This document shows, piece after piece, positions 43,490 to 53,047 of a DNA stretch of 64,000 nucleotides. The stretch comes from Actinomycetota bacterium. GTDB lineage: Bacteria; Actinomycetota; Acidimicrobiia; Acidimicrobiales; Ilumatobacteraceae. The stretch is taken from assembly GCA_009701715.1 (NCBI GenBank), contig WLJO01000004.1:1-64000 (forward strand), in the 5' to 3' direction. The notes under the pieces are model-generated. The model saw only the letters and a program-made list of their open reading frames with translations. It was not told where the DNA came from and made no database searches. Position numbers and translations under genes: made by a program. How positions within the stretch are numbered: the first letter of the stretch is position 1; each line of letters opens with the position of its first letter.

Positions 43490-45322
43490 CTAGTTGGCGG
43501 CCTTCACCGGGGTGGTGTCCACCGGTTCGGTGATGTCCGGAACGGTTTGGCGCGTGATGTCGGTGGCGATCGTCGAACTGGTGGGCGTCGGCTCGGATCC
43601 GTCCTGGTTGCGTACGGCGAACTGGCCGCTTGCAGCCGGTAGGTCACCGTCGGGCCCGGTAGCGGTGACCGTGATGGTCCAGGTGCCGCTCGCCGGGAAC
43701 ACGAATCCTTGATCGGGGCCGAACCCGTATCTCGGCGAGCCCTCGATAGGCACCTCGATGCTTGCGGCGTTCACGTCGTTGGGCGTGAACGTCATGAGGC
43801 CGTTCGTAATGGTCTTGGGCTTGAGCAGCCGGAAGTGCACTTCGACCTGTGCCCCGACCTTCTTCGGGCCGAACGTGACCTCGACCTTGAACGTGCCGTC
43901 GTCGGACATCAGCGTGTTCTTGTTGACCGCTGCCGGGTCCGACGAGCCCGCATCGGGTGCCTTGGCGCCGGTCATCCAACCGGTGAGCAACAGCACGAAT
44001 GCACCGATCATGATCTCGGTGCGCACCGACTTGCGGAGACGCTGAGCGGGCCTGGGGGGGAGCGTGCGGGTGCGGGCGAGCCGTGAGCGCACGAACTGGC
44101 GGTTGGCGGTGCCCACGAAGGCCATCGCTGCAACCGCAAGGATCTTGAGCACGAGGATCTTGCCGTAACCGGTGTTGAGCAGGTTCCGCGCCCCGCCGAG
44201 GTGGAACGCGGCCTCGATGATGCCCGAGAAGAGGGTGAGCCCGAGTGCCGGCACGGCGATCCCGCGGAACCGCTTCAGCGCGGTGACAAGGTCTGCCTCA
44301 CCCGGACCGGCGAGCACCACCCGCGCGAGCAGCGCTGCGCCGCCGAACCATGCAGAGATGCCGACCATGTGGAGAATCCCGAACGGGACCGACAGGATCC
44401 CCTCGGAATGACGACTCCATCCGTAGGTGATGAGGGCCAGACCCGGTCCGCCGAATGCCATCCAGCGCGAAGTTGGGTCCACCACCCGCTCGGGGTGACG
44501 GGCTACCCATACCGACGCAGCCATCGCGAGGAAGCGGATGACAAGCACCTTGCCGTAGGTGGTATCGAGTGCGGATCCCCACGAGGTCGGCAGCATGCCC
44601 CGCGCGAGTGATACGCCCTTGATGTCTGCAGAGAGCGCTGCCAGCGAGATGAGGCTGCCGAACGTGCCGATCGCCCAGGCGGCGATCATGTGGCGGACGG
44701 TGAGCACGTACTCGACGCCCTCGGCCCATGCAAGCGCAACGAACAAGAGAGCACCCGCAAGGCCGGCAAGACCGATGTAGGCGAGGAGCCGGCCGATCAT
44801 GCCGAGGAAGCCACCACTGTAGTTGCTCTTCGTGAGGCCGAGCCCGCCCGTCTCGATCTTGATCGGTTCGGTGGTATCGGTGGTGTCGCCCGTGCCACTG
44901 CTGGAGCCCTCTGGGGCCTCGAGAATGAAGGCGAACTTGCCCGAGATTGGCTTGCTGCCATTGGGCCGCACGAGCCACGTGACGAGGTAGCCGCCGGCGG
45001 GCAGCCCAGTCTGTTCGAGCACCCGCACCTTGAGCGACGTGCGGTTGTTGAACGCGATCGGCTGGCCGACGTTCAGCAATTCCTTGTTTGCGTTCTGCAG
45101 CTGGATCACGGCCTCGATATCCGGCAGGATCGCCGCGAAGTTGAGGATGATCTCCGGCGGGGCGGCAGTGAGGGTCGCGCCGTCGGCCGGGGTGGTGGCG
45201 ATGACCGAGATCGGCCCGGTGGTTGGTGTCTGGGCATTCGCGGGCGCGCCGAGGCCGAGAGAACTGAACAGCAGTGTGAACAGTCCAGTCAGCAGCAGGA
45301 GGAGCGCGTGACGACGATGCAT
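43490..45322 (-). CDS. CopC-CopD fusion protein (copper-resistance type)
   Basis: This 610-residue membrane protein has a signal peptide (LLLLLTGLFTLLFSSLG), a CopC-like beta domain (TTPADGATLTAAPPEIILNF), an acidic Thr-rich linker, eight or so CopD-type membrane helices, and a C-terminal extracytoplasmic beta domain. It resembles YcnJ-type proteins that import or tolerate copper. The mature N-terminus lacks the usual first His ligand of CopC, so classical Cu(II) binding is doubtful. The ATG at 45322 gives the signal peptide. It is divergent from dnaX. Confidence 0.82.
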   Translation of the reverse strand: MHRRHALLLLLTGLFTLLFSSLGLGAPANAQTPTTGPISVIATTPADGATLTAAPPEIILNFAAILPDIEAVIQLQNANKELLNVGQPIAFNNRTSLKVRVLEQTGLPAGGYLVTWLVRPNGSKPISGKFAFILEAPEGSSSGTGDTTDTTEPIKIETGGLGLTKSNYSGGFLGMIGRLLAYIGLAGLAGALLFVALAWAEGVEYVLTVRHMIAAWAIGTFGSLISLAALSADIKGVSLARGMLPTSWGSALDTTYGKVLVIRFLAMAASVWVARHPERVVDPTSRWMAFGGPGLALITYGWSRHSEGILSVPFGILHMVGISAWFGGAALLARVVLAGPGEADLVTALKRFRGIAVPALGLTLFSGIIEAAFHLGGARNLLNTGYGKILVLKILAVAAMAFVGTANRQFVRSRLARTRTLPPRPAQRLRKSVRTEIMIGAFVLLLTGWMTGAKAPDAGSSDPAAVNKNTLMSDDGTFKVEVTFGPKKVGAQVEVHFRLLKPKTITNGLMTFTPNDVNAASIEVPIEGSPRYGFGPDQGFVFPASGTWTITVTATGPDGDLPAASGQFAVRNQDGSEPTPTSSTIATDITRQTVPDITEPVDTTPVKAAN

Positions 45323-45455
45323 GGGACACCCGAACGCTAATGGTTGGGGAGGGCCGTGCCGTGACAGGGGGCACCGTGGCGAGCAGGGAGGGTCTGTTCG
45401 GCGGATCTCCCGGGGTGAACCCGCCCGCGACACCCCCTGAGTAGGCTCGCTTGCG

Positions 45456-47201
45456 ATGGCTCAACAGTCGCTCTACCGCCGCTACCGCCCCCGCCGGTTC
45501 AGCGAACTCAAGGGGCAGGAGCATGTCGTCCGCGCCCTGCGCAATGCCGTCGCAACCCACCGGGAGGGCCAGGCCTATCTGTTCTCCGGGCCCCGGGGCA
45601 CCGGCAAGACCACGTCGGCACGCATCCTCGCGAAGGTGCTCAACTGTGAGAACCCGCTCGAGGGCGAACCGTGCTGCGAGTGCGAGTCGTGCAAGTCCGT
45701 CGAGGCGGGCACCAGTTTCGACGTCATCGAGCTCGACGCGGCCAGCAACAACAAGGTCGACGACATCCGGGAGCTCATCGAGCGCGTCAACCTCGGAACG
45801 CCGGGCAGGCACAAGGTGTACATCCTCGACGAGGTGCACATGCTCACCCCCGGGGCCGAGGCCGCCCTGCTCAAGACTCTCGAGGAGCCACCGCCGCACG
45901 TGGTGTTCGTGCTCGCCACCACGGATCCGCAGAAGGTGCGCGACACGATCCGCAGCCGTACGCAGCACTTGTCGTTCCACCTGCTCAACGAAAAAGAGCT
46001 TGAGGAGCACGTTCGTTGGGTTGCCGGCGACGCAGGGATTGAGCTCACCGACGACGCGGTGGAGGCAGTCGTGCGCCAGGGCGGCGGCTCCGCCCGTGAC
46101 ACGCTTAGCGCACTCGAAGTGGTGGCCGCCGGGGGCGGCGTTGCGCCCGAGATGATGCCGCTCGACGAGTTCGTCGAGTCCATCATCGAGCGTGACCCGG
46201 GCCGGGCACTCGCGGCAGTGGCTGCGTCGGCCCATCTCGGGCGTGACGCGAGGTCCATCGCGGAGGCAGTGCTCGCCCACCTGCGTGATTGCTTCTTATC
46301 GATCATGGCCCCCGAACTCGTGCAGTTGCCCGCGCACCGCGCCGAGGTGGTCAGCGAGCAGGCACACCGCCTCGGTGCCGCCGCGGCCGTTCGCGCGATG
46401 GAGGGCCTCGGCGACATCCTCGTAGAGATGCGCCACGCTCCCGATCCCCGCGTGTTGCTCGAGGTGGCACTGGTCAAGCTCACTAGCGAGGCAGCAGGGT
46501 CCGACATGGCGGCACTGCTCTCGCGTCTTGAGCGCCTTGAGCGCCAGGTGGCACAGGGTGGCATCGGAGCCGGTTCCGCCACCGGCCCGATTCCTCGCCC
46601 CGTGCCCACGGACCCAAACACCGGTCGGGCGGTGCTCGGCGGTCGGGCCAAGCAGGCGGCCGCGAGCGCGCCGGTGCCCGCTGCACCAACCGACCCAACA
46701 CCGTCGGCACCGCAACGACCCGTAGCAGCTCGTCCGGCGCCGACAGTGGCTGCTCCCCAGCCGGAACCGGCACCAGCGAACGCCTCCGCAGCGCCGCCGT
46801 CTGCGGTCGGCGGCGACCTCGTCGCTGTGTTCGACACGGTCGTGCGGCCGGGCCTCAAGGGCATGGCCAAGGCGCTGTACGTGGTCGCGCAGCCCAAGGG
46901 TGTTCGCAACGGCGCGCTGGTAATCGGGTTCCCGAACCAGGGCCATGCAGACAAAGCAGGTCAGTACCGGGCCGACATCGAAAAGGCGTTATCCGCTGCT
47001 ATCGGTGCCGCTGTCACCGTCTTCATCGAGGCCGATGCAGCGGCGGCAGCAACGCCGGTGGACGCTGAGGTGCCGGACCCGATCGATCACGAGGTGGACC
47101 TGTCCGACCTGCAGAGCGCCCCGCCGCAGGAGCAGGGCACGCACCTCGACCGGATCGCCAGTTCGTTCCCCGGGTCCACCTTCGTGGAGGGGTCCGCCTG
47201 A
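45456..47201 (+). CDS. dnaX: DNA polymerase III subunit gamma/tau
   Basis: This 581-residue AAA+ clamp-loader subunit has the N-terminal [18 protein letters not shown], Walker [10 protein letters not shown] at 45-53, zinc cysteines 64, 73, 76 and 79, Walker [11 protein letters not shown], and the sensor-1 segment LATTDPQKV. After residue 370 a Pro/Ala-rich linker leads to a C-terminal domain that should contact polymerase alpha. No frameshift slippery run was noticed. It is followed by recR one base later. Confidence 0.96.
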   Translation: MAQQSLYRRYRPRRFSELKGQEHVVRALRNAVATHREGQAYLFSGPRGTGKTTSARILAKVLNCENPLEGEPCCECESCKSVEAGTSFDVIELDAASNNKVDDIRELIERVNLGTPGRHKVYILDEVHMLTPGAEAALLKTLEEPPPHVVFVLATTDPQKVRDTIRSRTQHLSFHLLNEKELEEHVRWVAGDAGIELTDDAVEAVVRQGGGSARDTLSALEVVAAGGGVAPEMMPLDEFVESIIERDPGRALAAVAASAHLGRDARSIAEAVLAHLRDCFLSIMAPELVQLPAHRAEVVSEQAHRLGAAAAVRAMEGLGDILVEMRHAPDPRVLLEVALVKLTSEAAGSDMAALLSRLERLERQVAQGGIGAGSATGPIPRPVPTDPNTGRAVLGGRAKQAAASAPVPAAPTDPTPSAPQRPVAARPAPTVAAPQPEPAPANASAAPPSAVGGDLVAVFDTVVRPGLKGMAKALYVVAQPKGVRNGALVIGFPNQGHADKAGQYRADIEKALSAAIGAAVTVFIEADAAAAATPVDAEVPDPIDHEVDLSDLQSAPPQEQGTHLDRIASSFPGSTFVEGSA

Positions 47202-47202
47202 C

Positions 47203-47808
47203 GTGGCCGCCACCTACGCACCGCCGGTCCAGGCGCTCATCGACGAACTGGGACGACTGCCGGGGATCGGTCCGAAGTCCGCGCAGCGCATTGCTTTCCA
47301 CCTGCTGAAGCTGCCCACGCCCGATGCGGAGCGCCTTGCCACGGCGATCGTCGACGCCAAGGCGAAGGTTCGCTTCTGCGACCTCTGCTTCAACGTGGCC
47401 GAGGACCTGTTGTGCGGTATTTGTGCCGATGACCGCCGGGACGCAACGGTGCTCTGCGTGGTGGAGGAGGCACGGGACATCGTGGCGCTCGAGAAGACCG
47501 GCGAGTTCCGCGGTCGCTATCACGTGCTGCTCGGGGCCATCTCGCCGATCGAGGGCATCGGACCGGAGCAGTTGAAGGTTCGCGAACTGCTCACCCGTCT
47601 TGCCGACGCGTCGGTCACCGAGGTGATCGTGTGCACGAACCCGAACGTGGAGGGCGAGGCAACAGCGATGTACCTGGCCCGACTGCTCAAGCCGCTCGGT
47701 CTGACCGTTACCCGGCTTGCCAGTGGCCTGCCCGTGGGCGGCGATCTCGAGTACGCAGATGAGTTGACGCTCGGGCGGGCCCTCGAGGGCCGCCGCGCCA
47801 TGGACTGA
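47203..47808 (+). CDS. recR: Recombination protein RecR
   Basis: This 201-residue RecF-pathway protein loads RecA at gaps with RecO. The N-terminal HhH is [16 protein letters not shown], the zinc site is Cys59, 62, 71 and 74 ([17 protein letters not shown]), and the Toprim domain holds [14 protein letters not shown] and [10 protein letters not shown]-like [15 protein letters not shown]. The GTG start at 47203 follows the dnaX stop by one base, the classical dnaX-recR pair. Confidence 0.95.
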   Translation: MAATYAPPVQALIDELGRLPGIGPKSAQRIAFHLLKLPTPDAERLATAIVDAKAKVRFCDLCFNVAEDLLCGICADDRRDATVLCVVEEARDIVALEKTGEFRGRYHVLLGAISPIEGIGPEQLKVRELLTRLADASVTEVIVCTNPNVEGEATAMYLARLLKPLGLTVTRLASGLPVGGDLEYADELTLGRALEGRRAMD

Positions 47809-47829
47809 GCACCGGGCCATTAAAGAACT

Positions 47830-47890
47830 CTGGGGTACCAGTCCTCGAGTCGACAGCGGGCGGTCGTCAACTCGGGGACGGATACCCCAG
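47830..47890. other. Long structured hairpin between recR and the thiolase gene
   Basis: The outer stem CTGGGGTA/TACCCCAG (47830-47837, 47883-47890), a 3x3 internal loop, and a 14-position inner stem (47841-47854 with 47866-47879; one mismatch, one GU pair) close an 11-base loop. No U-run follows. It could act as a bidirectional terminator or be part of an RNA or protein-binding element. Confidence 0.6.
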
Positions 47891-47973
47891 AAAGGGCCTT
47901 GGGCATGGTGGGGGTCCCAAAGCGACCTTGTATTTCATTTACGTTACGACTGTTACGGAAGCCCGTCAAGTCA

Positions 47974-47993
47974 CCCCGAGAAATTTCTCGGGG
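47974..47993. other. Perfect 20-bp palindrome in the convergent recR-thiolase gap
   Basis: CCCCGAGAAATTTCTCGGGG is fully self-complementary. It lies in the least GC-rich part of the 266-bp gap 47809-48074, which has no open frame of note. It may be a terminator stem or a dimer-protein site. Confidence 0.5.
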
Positions 47994-48074
47994 CACGAAC
48001 GGTGACCGGGCTCACCGCAACCCCGAGGGGCCGGTGGATACACCCGTACCCTGCGGCCAGAACACCCGGCAGGT

Positions 48075-49256
48075 TTAGATGCTTCGGATGATCAGAGCAT
48101 CGCCCTGACCGCCGCCGCCGCACAGTGCAGCAGCACCCATGCCACCACCACGGCGCCGCAGTTCGAGCGCAAGCGACAGCGCCAAACGGTTGCCACTCAT
48201 GCCGATCGGGTGACCGAGCGCGATCGCGCCGCCGTTCACGTTGACGATCTCGTCGGAGATTCCGAGGTGTGCCATCGAGGCGATGCCGACCGCCGCGAAC
48301 GCCTCGTTGATCTCGAACAGGCTGATGTCGCTCACCTGCTTGCCGATCTTGGCGAGCGCCTTGAGGATCGCGTTGCTGGGCTGGTGCAACAGGGACGTGT
48401 TGTCCGGTCCTGCGACCATGCCGTAGCTGAGCACCTCGGCGAGCGGCGTGATGCCGCGAGCCTCCACGGCGCGCTTGGACATCATGACGATGGCTGAACC
48501 GCCGTCGCTGAGCTGCGATGCGTTGCCGGCGGTAACCGTGCCATTCGGGTCGAACGCCGGCTTCAGCCCGCCGAGCGATTCCATCGTGGTTCCGGGACGC
48601 ACACCTTCGTCGGTCTCCACGAGCAGCGGGTCACCCTTGCGCTGCGGGATCGACACGTTGACAATCTCGTCTGCGAGGCGCCCGTCCTTGGCAGCGTTCG
48701 CGGCGCGCTCGTGGGACTTCGCCGCAAGGTCGTCCTGTGCCTCTCGCGAGATGCTGCCGGCGCTGTATCGCTCGGTGCCCGTACCCATCAGACACGCGTC
48801 GAACGAGCACCACAGGCCATCTTTGATGATGGCGTCCGCGAGCTCGGTGTTGCCGTAACGGAACCCGCCGCGCGCACCCATCGCGAGGTACGGCGCAGCA
48901 GTCATGCTCTCCATGCCGCCGGCGATCACGATGTCTGCATCACCGGCCTGGATCATCTGGTCGGCGAGATAAATGGTGTTCAGGCCCGACAGGCAGACCT
49001 TGTTGATGTTGACCGACGGGGTCGACATCGGGATGCCTGCCTTCGCCGCCGCCTGGCGGGACGGCACCTGACCCTGCCCGGCCATGAGCACCTGCCCCAT
49101 GAGCACGTGCTCCACCTCATCGGGCTTCACCCCGGCACGCTCAAGGGCTGCCTTGATGGCAAAGCCACCGAGGTCTGCTGCGGTGAATGGGGCGAGAGCG
49201 CCACTCATCTTCCCGATGGGGGTGCGGGCGCCGGCAACGATGAAAGAACCTGACAT
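48075..49256 (-). CDS. Acetyl-CoA acetyltransferase (thiolase)
   Basis: This 393-residue thiolase has Cys88 in NKVCLSGLN as the acyl nucleophile, His in GHPIGMSGNR and Cys in AALCGGGGQG as the other catalytic residues, and EINEAFA in the middle. It condenses or cleaves acetoacetyl-CoA or longer 3-ketoacyl-CoA. The common GHPIGASG reads GHPIGMSG. The start ATG at 49256 matches the family start SGSFIVAGARTPIGK. Biosynthetic against degradative use is open. Confidence 0.93.
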   Translation of the reverse strand: MSGSFIVAGARTPIGKMSGALAPFTAADLGGFAIKAALERAGVKPDEVEHVLMGQVLMAGQGQVPSRQAAAKAGIPMSTPSVNINKVCLSGLNTIYLADQMIQAGDADIVIAGGMESMTAAPYLAMGARGGFRYGNTELADAIIKDGLWCSFDACLMGTGTERYSAGSISREAQDDLAAKSHERAANAAKDGRLADEIVNVSIPQRKGDPLLVETDEGVRPGTTMESLGGLKPAFDPNGTVTAGNASQLSDGGSAIVMMSKRAVEARGITPLAEVLSYGMVAGPDNTSLLHQPSNAILKALAKIGKQVSDISLFEINEAFAAVGIASMAHLGISDEIVNVNGGAIALGHPIGMSGNRLALSLALELRRRGGGMGAAALCGGGGQGDALIIRSI

Positions 49257-49309
49257 GACGATCACGCTAGTCGCCCGGGCGGGGGTCGGATACCGGTTGG
49301 TGCGATGAG

Positions 49310-50965
49310 TCAGGTGGCGATGACCGTGATGTCCACGCCGTTCGTGGAACGCGTCGGCCCGTTGCAGTAGCCGACGAAGACATCGACGTCGCACAGGTAC
49401 ACCGTGAAGGTGACCTTGCCCGGGAAGTATGCGCGGATCCGGATCTTCGCGGAATCCCTCCCGGGGCGGAAGCAGCCGCCGAGCTTCAGGTTCGACAGAC
49501 CGGGACCCTCTACACGCTTCAGGCCGGTGTGGCCCGGGCAGGCGAGCGAGTTCTCCCCGCCTGTGTAGGAAACCGAGTAGTCGAACTCGTGGAAGTCCCT
49601 GCCAGCAGGGAACGTCAGCGTGGTGCCGACGCTGCTCGTGAACGACGCGAGGTGAAAGCCGCTACCGGTGAGGGTGAGTGTGTTTCTCCCCGGTGCCGGC
49701 GTAGTGGAGGGCTCCCCTCCTGTGCCGGTCGGGTCCGTGGTGAGCGGGTCGCTGGCAGTCGGGTCCGTGGAAGGGGGTTGGCTCGAAGACGTTGAGGCGA
49801 TGGTGGTTGTTGCTGCAACGGATGTCGATACCGCCGTCGAGGACGGTGCACTGGCGTCCGGCGATGTTGATCCGGCGGGAAGGACCCCCGTGGTTGCCCC
49901 GTTGTTCGCGGCGGAATCGTTCTTGTTGCCCGACCGGGTGGCCACCACGATGATCGCGATCACGGCAATCAGCGCAACGGCCGCGATGCCGAGGTCCACG
50001 CCTCGCCTGCGCCTGCGAGTGATTGGGGATCCGTTCGCGTCGCGGGTGCGATCCGACCGCCTGCCGAGATGAGCATCTTGCGGGGCTCCGGCAGCGCGTG
50101 CCGCTGCCGCGGTGGCCAGCATGTCGGGTCCGGTCGCTGTGCGTGCTGCTGCGAGCAGTTCCTGGCGGAACAACTCCGCGCTGCTCGGACGCATCGTCGG
50201 GTCCTTTGCCATTGCGCCGACGATTGTTGCCTCGACGGGTGCGGGCACACCGAGCGACGACAGCGACGGCGGGCCCTCGCCGAGCAGTCGTGACACCACA
50301 GGGACCACGGTCTCGTCGGTTGGGCGGATGAACGGTGGCGCTCCCGCCAGTGCCTCGAACAGGGTGGAGGCCAGCGAATAGATGTCCGACCGTGCGTCCG
50401 CACCGCGGCCCTGCACCACTTCGGGTGCCATGTGGGAGAGACGGGACAGCGTCGCCCGTCCGCCGGTGGCCCCGGTGGTGTCGGGAGCCGTCTCGAGCGC
50501 GCGCACGCCGAAATCGGTGATGCGCGGCACGTCGTCGTCCGCGAGCAGGATGTTGCGCGGTGCGACGTCGCCGTGCACCACGTTCATGCGGTGCGCGGCC
50601 TCGAGCGCTGACGCGATCTCCGCGCCCAGTGCCACGGCTTCCTGCCAGCGGAGCCGACCCTCGCTCCCGATGAGATCGGAAAGCGAACGGTCCTGGTGCT
50701 CCACGACCACATACGGGTGCGAGTCACTGGTGGTGCCGGCGTCGTAGAGACGCGCAATGTTGGGATGTCGGTCAATGGACCGAACGGCCCGGCACACGGA
50801 CGTAAAACGATCGAACTGTTCGTCGCTCACCTGTTTGGCGAGCACCTTCACCACCACTCGTTCGCCCGTCTCGATGTCGATCGCCCGGAAGGTCTCGCGC
50901 ACCTCGTCAGAGGCAATGGGTTCGAAGTCGGTTACCCCGGGGACACGGTCGTACACAGATGTCAC
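49310..50965 (-). CDS. Transmembrane protein kinase with an HGDVAPRN catalytic loop
   Basis: This 551-residue protein has a cytoplasmic kinase domain (about 10-275), a membrane helix at about 324-343, a long Ser/Thr/Pro linker and an extracytoplasmic beta-rich domain with cysteines. VVVKVL gives Lys40 and DFG is at 151-153. The catalytic loop is HGDVAPRN (131-138): Asp133 and Asn138 are kept, but the Ser/Thr-kinase Lys is Ala, a pattern closer to the HRDLAARN of tyrosine kinases. The glycine-rich loop is not recognisable. GTG at 50965 is the likely start. It lies 28 bp downstream of a sister kinase gene. Confidence 0.82.
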   Translation of the reverse strand: MTSVYDRVPGVTDFEPIASDEVRETFRAIDIETGERVVVKVLAKQVSDEQFDRFTSVCRAVRSIDRHPNIARLYDAGTTSDSHPYVVVEHQDRSLSDLIGSEGRLRWQEAVALGAEIASALEAAHRMNVVHGDVAPRNILLADDDVPRITDFGVRALETAPDTTGATGGRATLSRLSHMAPEVVQGRGADARSDIYSLASTLFEALAGAPPFIRPTDETVVPVVSRLLGEGPPSLSSLGVPAPVEATIVGAMAKDPTMRPSSAELFRQELLAAARTATGPDMLATAAAARAAGAPQDAHLGRRSDRTRDANGSPITRRRRRGVDLGIAAVALIAVIAIIVVATRSGNKNDSAANNGATTGVLPAGSTSPDASAPSSTAVSTSVAATTTIASTSSSQPPSTDPTASDPLTTDPTGTGGEPSTTPAPGRNTLTLTGSGFHLASFTSSVGTTLTFPAGRDFHEFDYSVSYTGGENSLACPGHTGLKRVEGPGLSNLKLGGCFRPGRDSAKIRIRAYFPGKVTFTVYLCDVDVFVGYCNGPTRSTNGVDITVIAT

Positions 50966-50993
50966 GGTACCCACTGACGGCCCGCAGGAAGTG

Positions 50994-52892
50994 TCAGGTG
51001 ACCACCACGACAAAGGTGACTGATCCTGTCGGCCCCGACGGACCCCGCTCGTCGGTGAAGGTGTCGATCACGGTGTATGTGCCGGGCAGCGACGACGAGA
51101 GCGTGACGATTCGGGCGAGTCCGCAGCTCGAGTAGTTCATGATCAGGCGCTGCTGCTCGGGGCCGGACACGGTGCGGCTGTTGAGGCACAGCTGTGTCGA
51201 GCCGCCGCTCGGGACGAGCGTGACGGGGAGGACGTGGAAGCGGCCATCCGCCGGGATGCTGAACGAGGTGGGGCGCGCGGCGATCTCGATGGTCGCTGCG
51301 GTTGTGCCAGCAGGGTCGGTTGTCGCCGGCACTGCTGCTGCATCCGGGTCCAGCGTGAGGTCCGGTCGGGCCGCTGGCGTGCGCATGAGCGTGATCACGT
51401 TCTGGAGGTCGTTCCGGGCGGATTCGTCCCGGTAGAACCCGCTCAGGCTGAAGGTCTGACCGTCGAACCTCAGGGTTCCGGCGATGAGGTTCCGTCTCAT
51501 GCTCGCGAGCAACGTGATGGCGTCGTCCACCGACGTCCCGCTGTCGGGCTCCGGACCATCTTGGATCTGCAGGTCGTTCTCCAGCCGGCCCACGGATGCG
51601 AGAGCGTTCTTCAGGCGGGCGGCGCCCGTCGGGGAGGCCACGCCGGATAGTGAGGCGGTTGCCTGCTTCGAGTCGAATGATGCGACGAACGCATACGAGA
51701 CCGTGGGAACGGGTCGGAGGGTGTCGGTGCCCGGGGGTGACACCTCGCCGGCGACCGTGGTGTCGGGGACAGTTGTCGTCGGCCCGTTGTTCCCACTATT
51801 TCGGCTGGTGATCCAGACCACGGCTCCGGTGACGGTTCCTGACAGGATCGCGATGATCACGGCGATCGACGCAACGCGTCGCTCCCTCCGACGGCGGCGC
51901 TCGCGCCTGCCCGCAGCCGCGAGAAGCGGCGCGGCCTCGTCATTATCGAGCACGGGAAACTCGTCGATGAGCGGGTAGCCGTCGGGTGGCGTGTCCAATT
52001 CGTCGAAGGGAATGCCGCCCACCGACAGGGATCCGTCCGGAGACGGGGGATCTCCGTGCTCTGCGCCCGGCGAACGCGTAGTGGGCGCAACTGCTGCGAG
52101 TGCAAACGCGAATTCCCCGGCGGACTGCGGCCGCTCGGAGCGCTCCGTGGACAGTGCCGTGCGGATGAGTCCGTCAACGTCGCTCGGCACGCCGAACCCT
52201 GTGAGCGGGGCAGGGACGTCGCCGCCGATGCGTTCGGCCAGATCGGTGGCCTCCCGGTCTGCCGGGGCGCCGAACGGGGGCCGGCCGCTCATCGCCTCGT
52301 AGAGCACCGACGCGAGCGAGTACACGTCGGTGAGCGTGTCGGGCGGTCCGCCGGTAGCGACCTCGGGTGCACAGTGCACCAGTCGCCCACCGCTGACGGG
52401 ACCATTCGGTTCCGTGCCAGCGAACCTGAACAATCCGAGATCGGCAAGATGCGGCACACCAAGACTGTCGAAACGGATGTCTGTCGCCTTGAGGTCACCG
52501 TGCAGCACCTGCCGGCTGTGTGCAGCCGAGAGGGCACGGGCCACCTCGGTGCCGACGGCCACCGCATCGGTCCAGGTGATCCGACCGTGCTCGGCGACGA
52601 TGGTGGCGAGGTTGTCCGGGAGGTACGTCGTGATGACCCACGGGTGACCGCCCTCGTTCACGCCACTGGCGAGAACCTCCACGATCGAGGGCTCGTTGCC
52701 GAGCGCTGCGACGTTGGCCATGTCGTTGTCGAAACGCCGGATTTGATCGGCCGCGGTGAGACGGGCATTGAGCACTTTCACCGCGACGGTCCGGCCGCTG
52801 GCGAGGTGGAGGGAGCGGAATACCGCGGCGGTGTTGCCCCTACCGACGAGCAGGAGGTCCCCGACCCCCGGCACGAACTGGGACTGATCCAC
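50994..52892 (-). CDS. Transmembrane protein kinase with altered metal-binding motifs
   Basis: This 632-residue sister of the downstream kinase has a glycine loop VGRGNTAAVF at 16-25, Lys39 in VAVKVL, the catalytic loop HGDLKATD (131-138; the Mg-binding Asn is Asp) and DLG at 151-153 instead of DFG. An APE segment (CAPEVATGG) follows. A basic stretch precedes the membrane helix at about 340-361, and the extracytoplasmic part of about 270 residues holds an OmpA/BON-like alpha-beta segment and a terminal beta domain. Activity may be low or regulatory. It is upstream in a two-gene unit. Confidence 0.82.
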   Translation of the reverse strand: MDQSQFVPGVGDLLLVGRGNTAAVFRSLHLASGRTVAVKVLNARLTAADQIRRFDNDMANVAALGNEPSIVEVLASGVNEGGHPWVITTYLPDNLATIVAEHGRITWTDAVAVGTEVARALSAAHSRQVLHGDLKATDIRFDSLGVPHLADLGLFRFAGTEPNGPVSGGRLVHCAPEVATGGPPDTLTDVYSLASVLYEAMSGRPPFGAPADREATDLAERIGGDVPAPLTGFGVPSDVDGLIRTALSTERSERPQSAGEFAFALAAVAPTTRSPGAEHGDPPSPDGSLSVGGIPFDELDTPPDGYPLIDEFPVLDNDEAAPLLAAAGRRERRRRRERRVASIAVIIAILSGTVTGAVVWITSRNSGNNGPTTTVPDTTVAGEVSPPGTDTLRPVPTVSYAFVASFDSKQATASLSGVASPTGAARLKNALASVGRLENDLQIQDGPEPDSGTSVDDAITLLASMRRNLIAGTLRFDGQTFSLSGFYRDESARNDLQNVITLMRTPAARPDLTLDPDAAAVPATTDPAGTTAATIEIAARPTSFSIPADGRFHVLPVTLVPSGGSTQLCLNSRTVSGPEQQRLIMNYSSCGLARIVTLSSSLPGTYTVIDTFTDERGPSGPTGSVTFVVVVT

Positions 52893-53047
52893 GTCTCGAC
52901 GGTACTCAACAGCACTGGTCGAACCGTGGCGCCCGGGTAGGTGGTCTAATCGGGGTTCGTGACCGGGCGCATCCGAAGCCGTCCGCTCCCCGATCGGTAC
53001 GCCCGACTAGGTCCCGACTATCTACCCATCAGTAACCTCGCGTTTCT

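Noticed and set aside
45323-45455. Possible signal-recognition-particle RNA gene near dnaX
   Set aside because: SRP RNA genes often lie near dnaX, but the conserved GGAAGG/AGCA apical signature is absent on both strands.
44298-46280. 660-codon minus-strand frame over the CopC-CopD gene and dnaX
   Set aside because: A high-GC shadow of two well-supported genes, with no recognisable domain.
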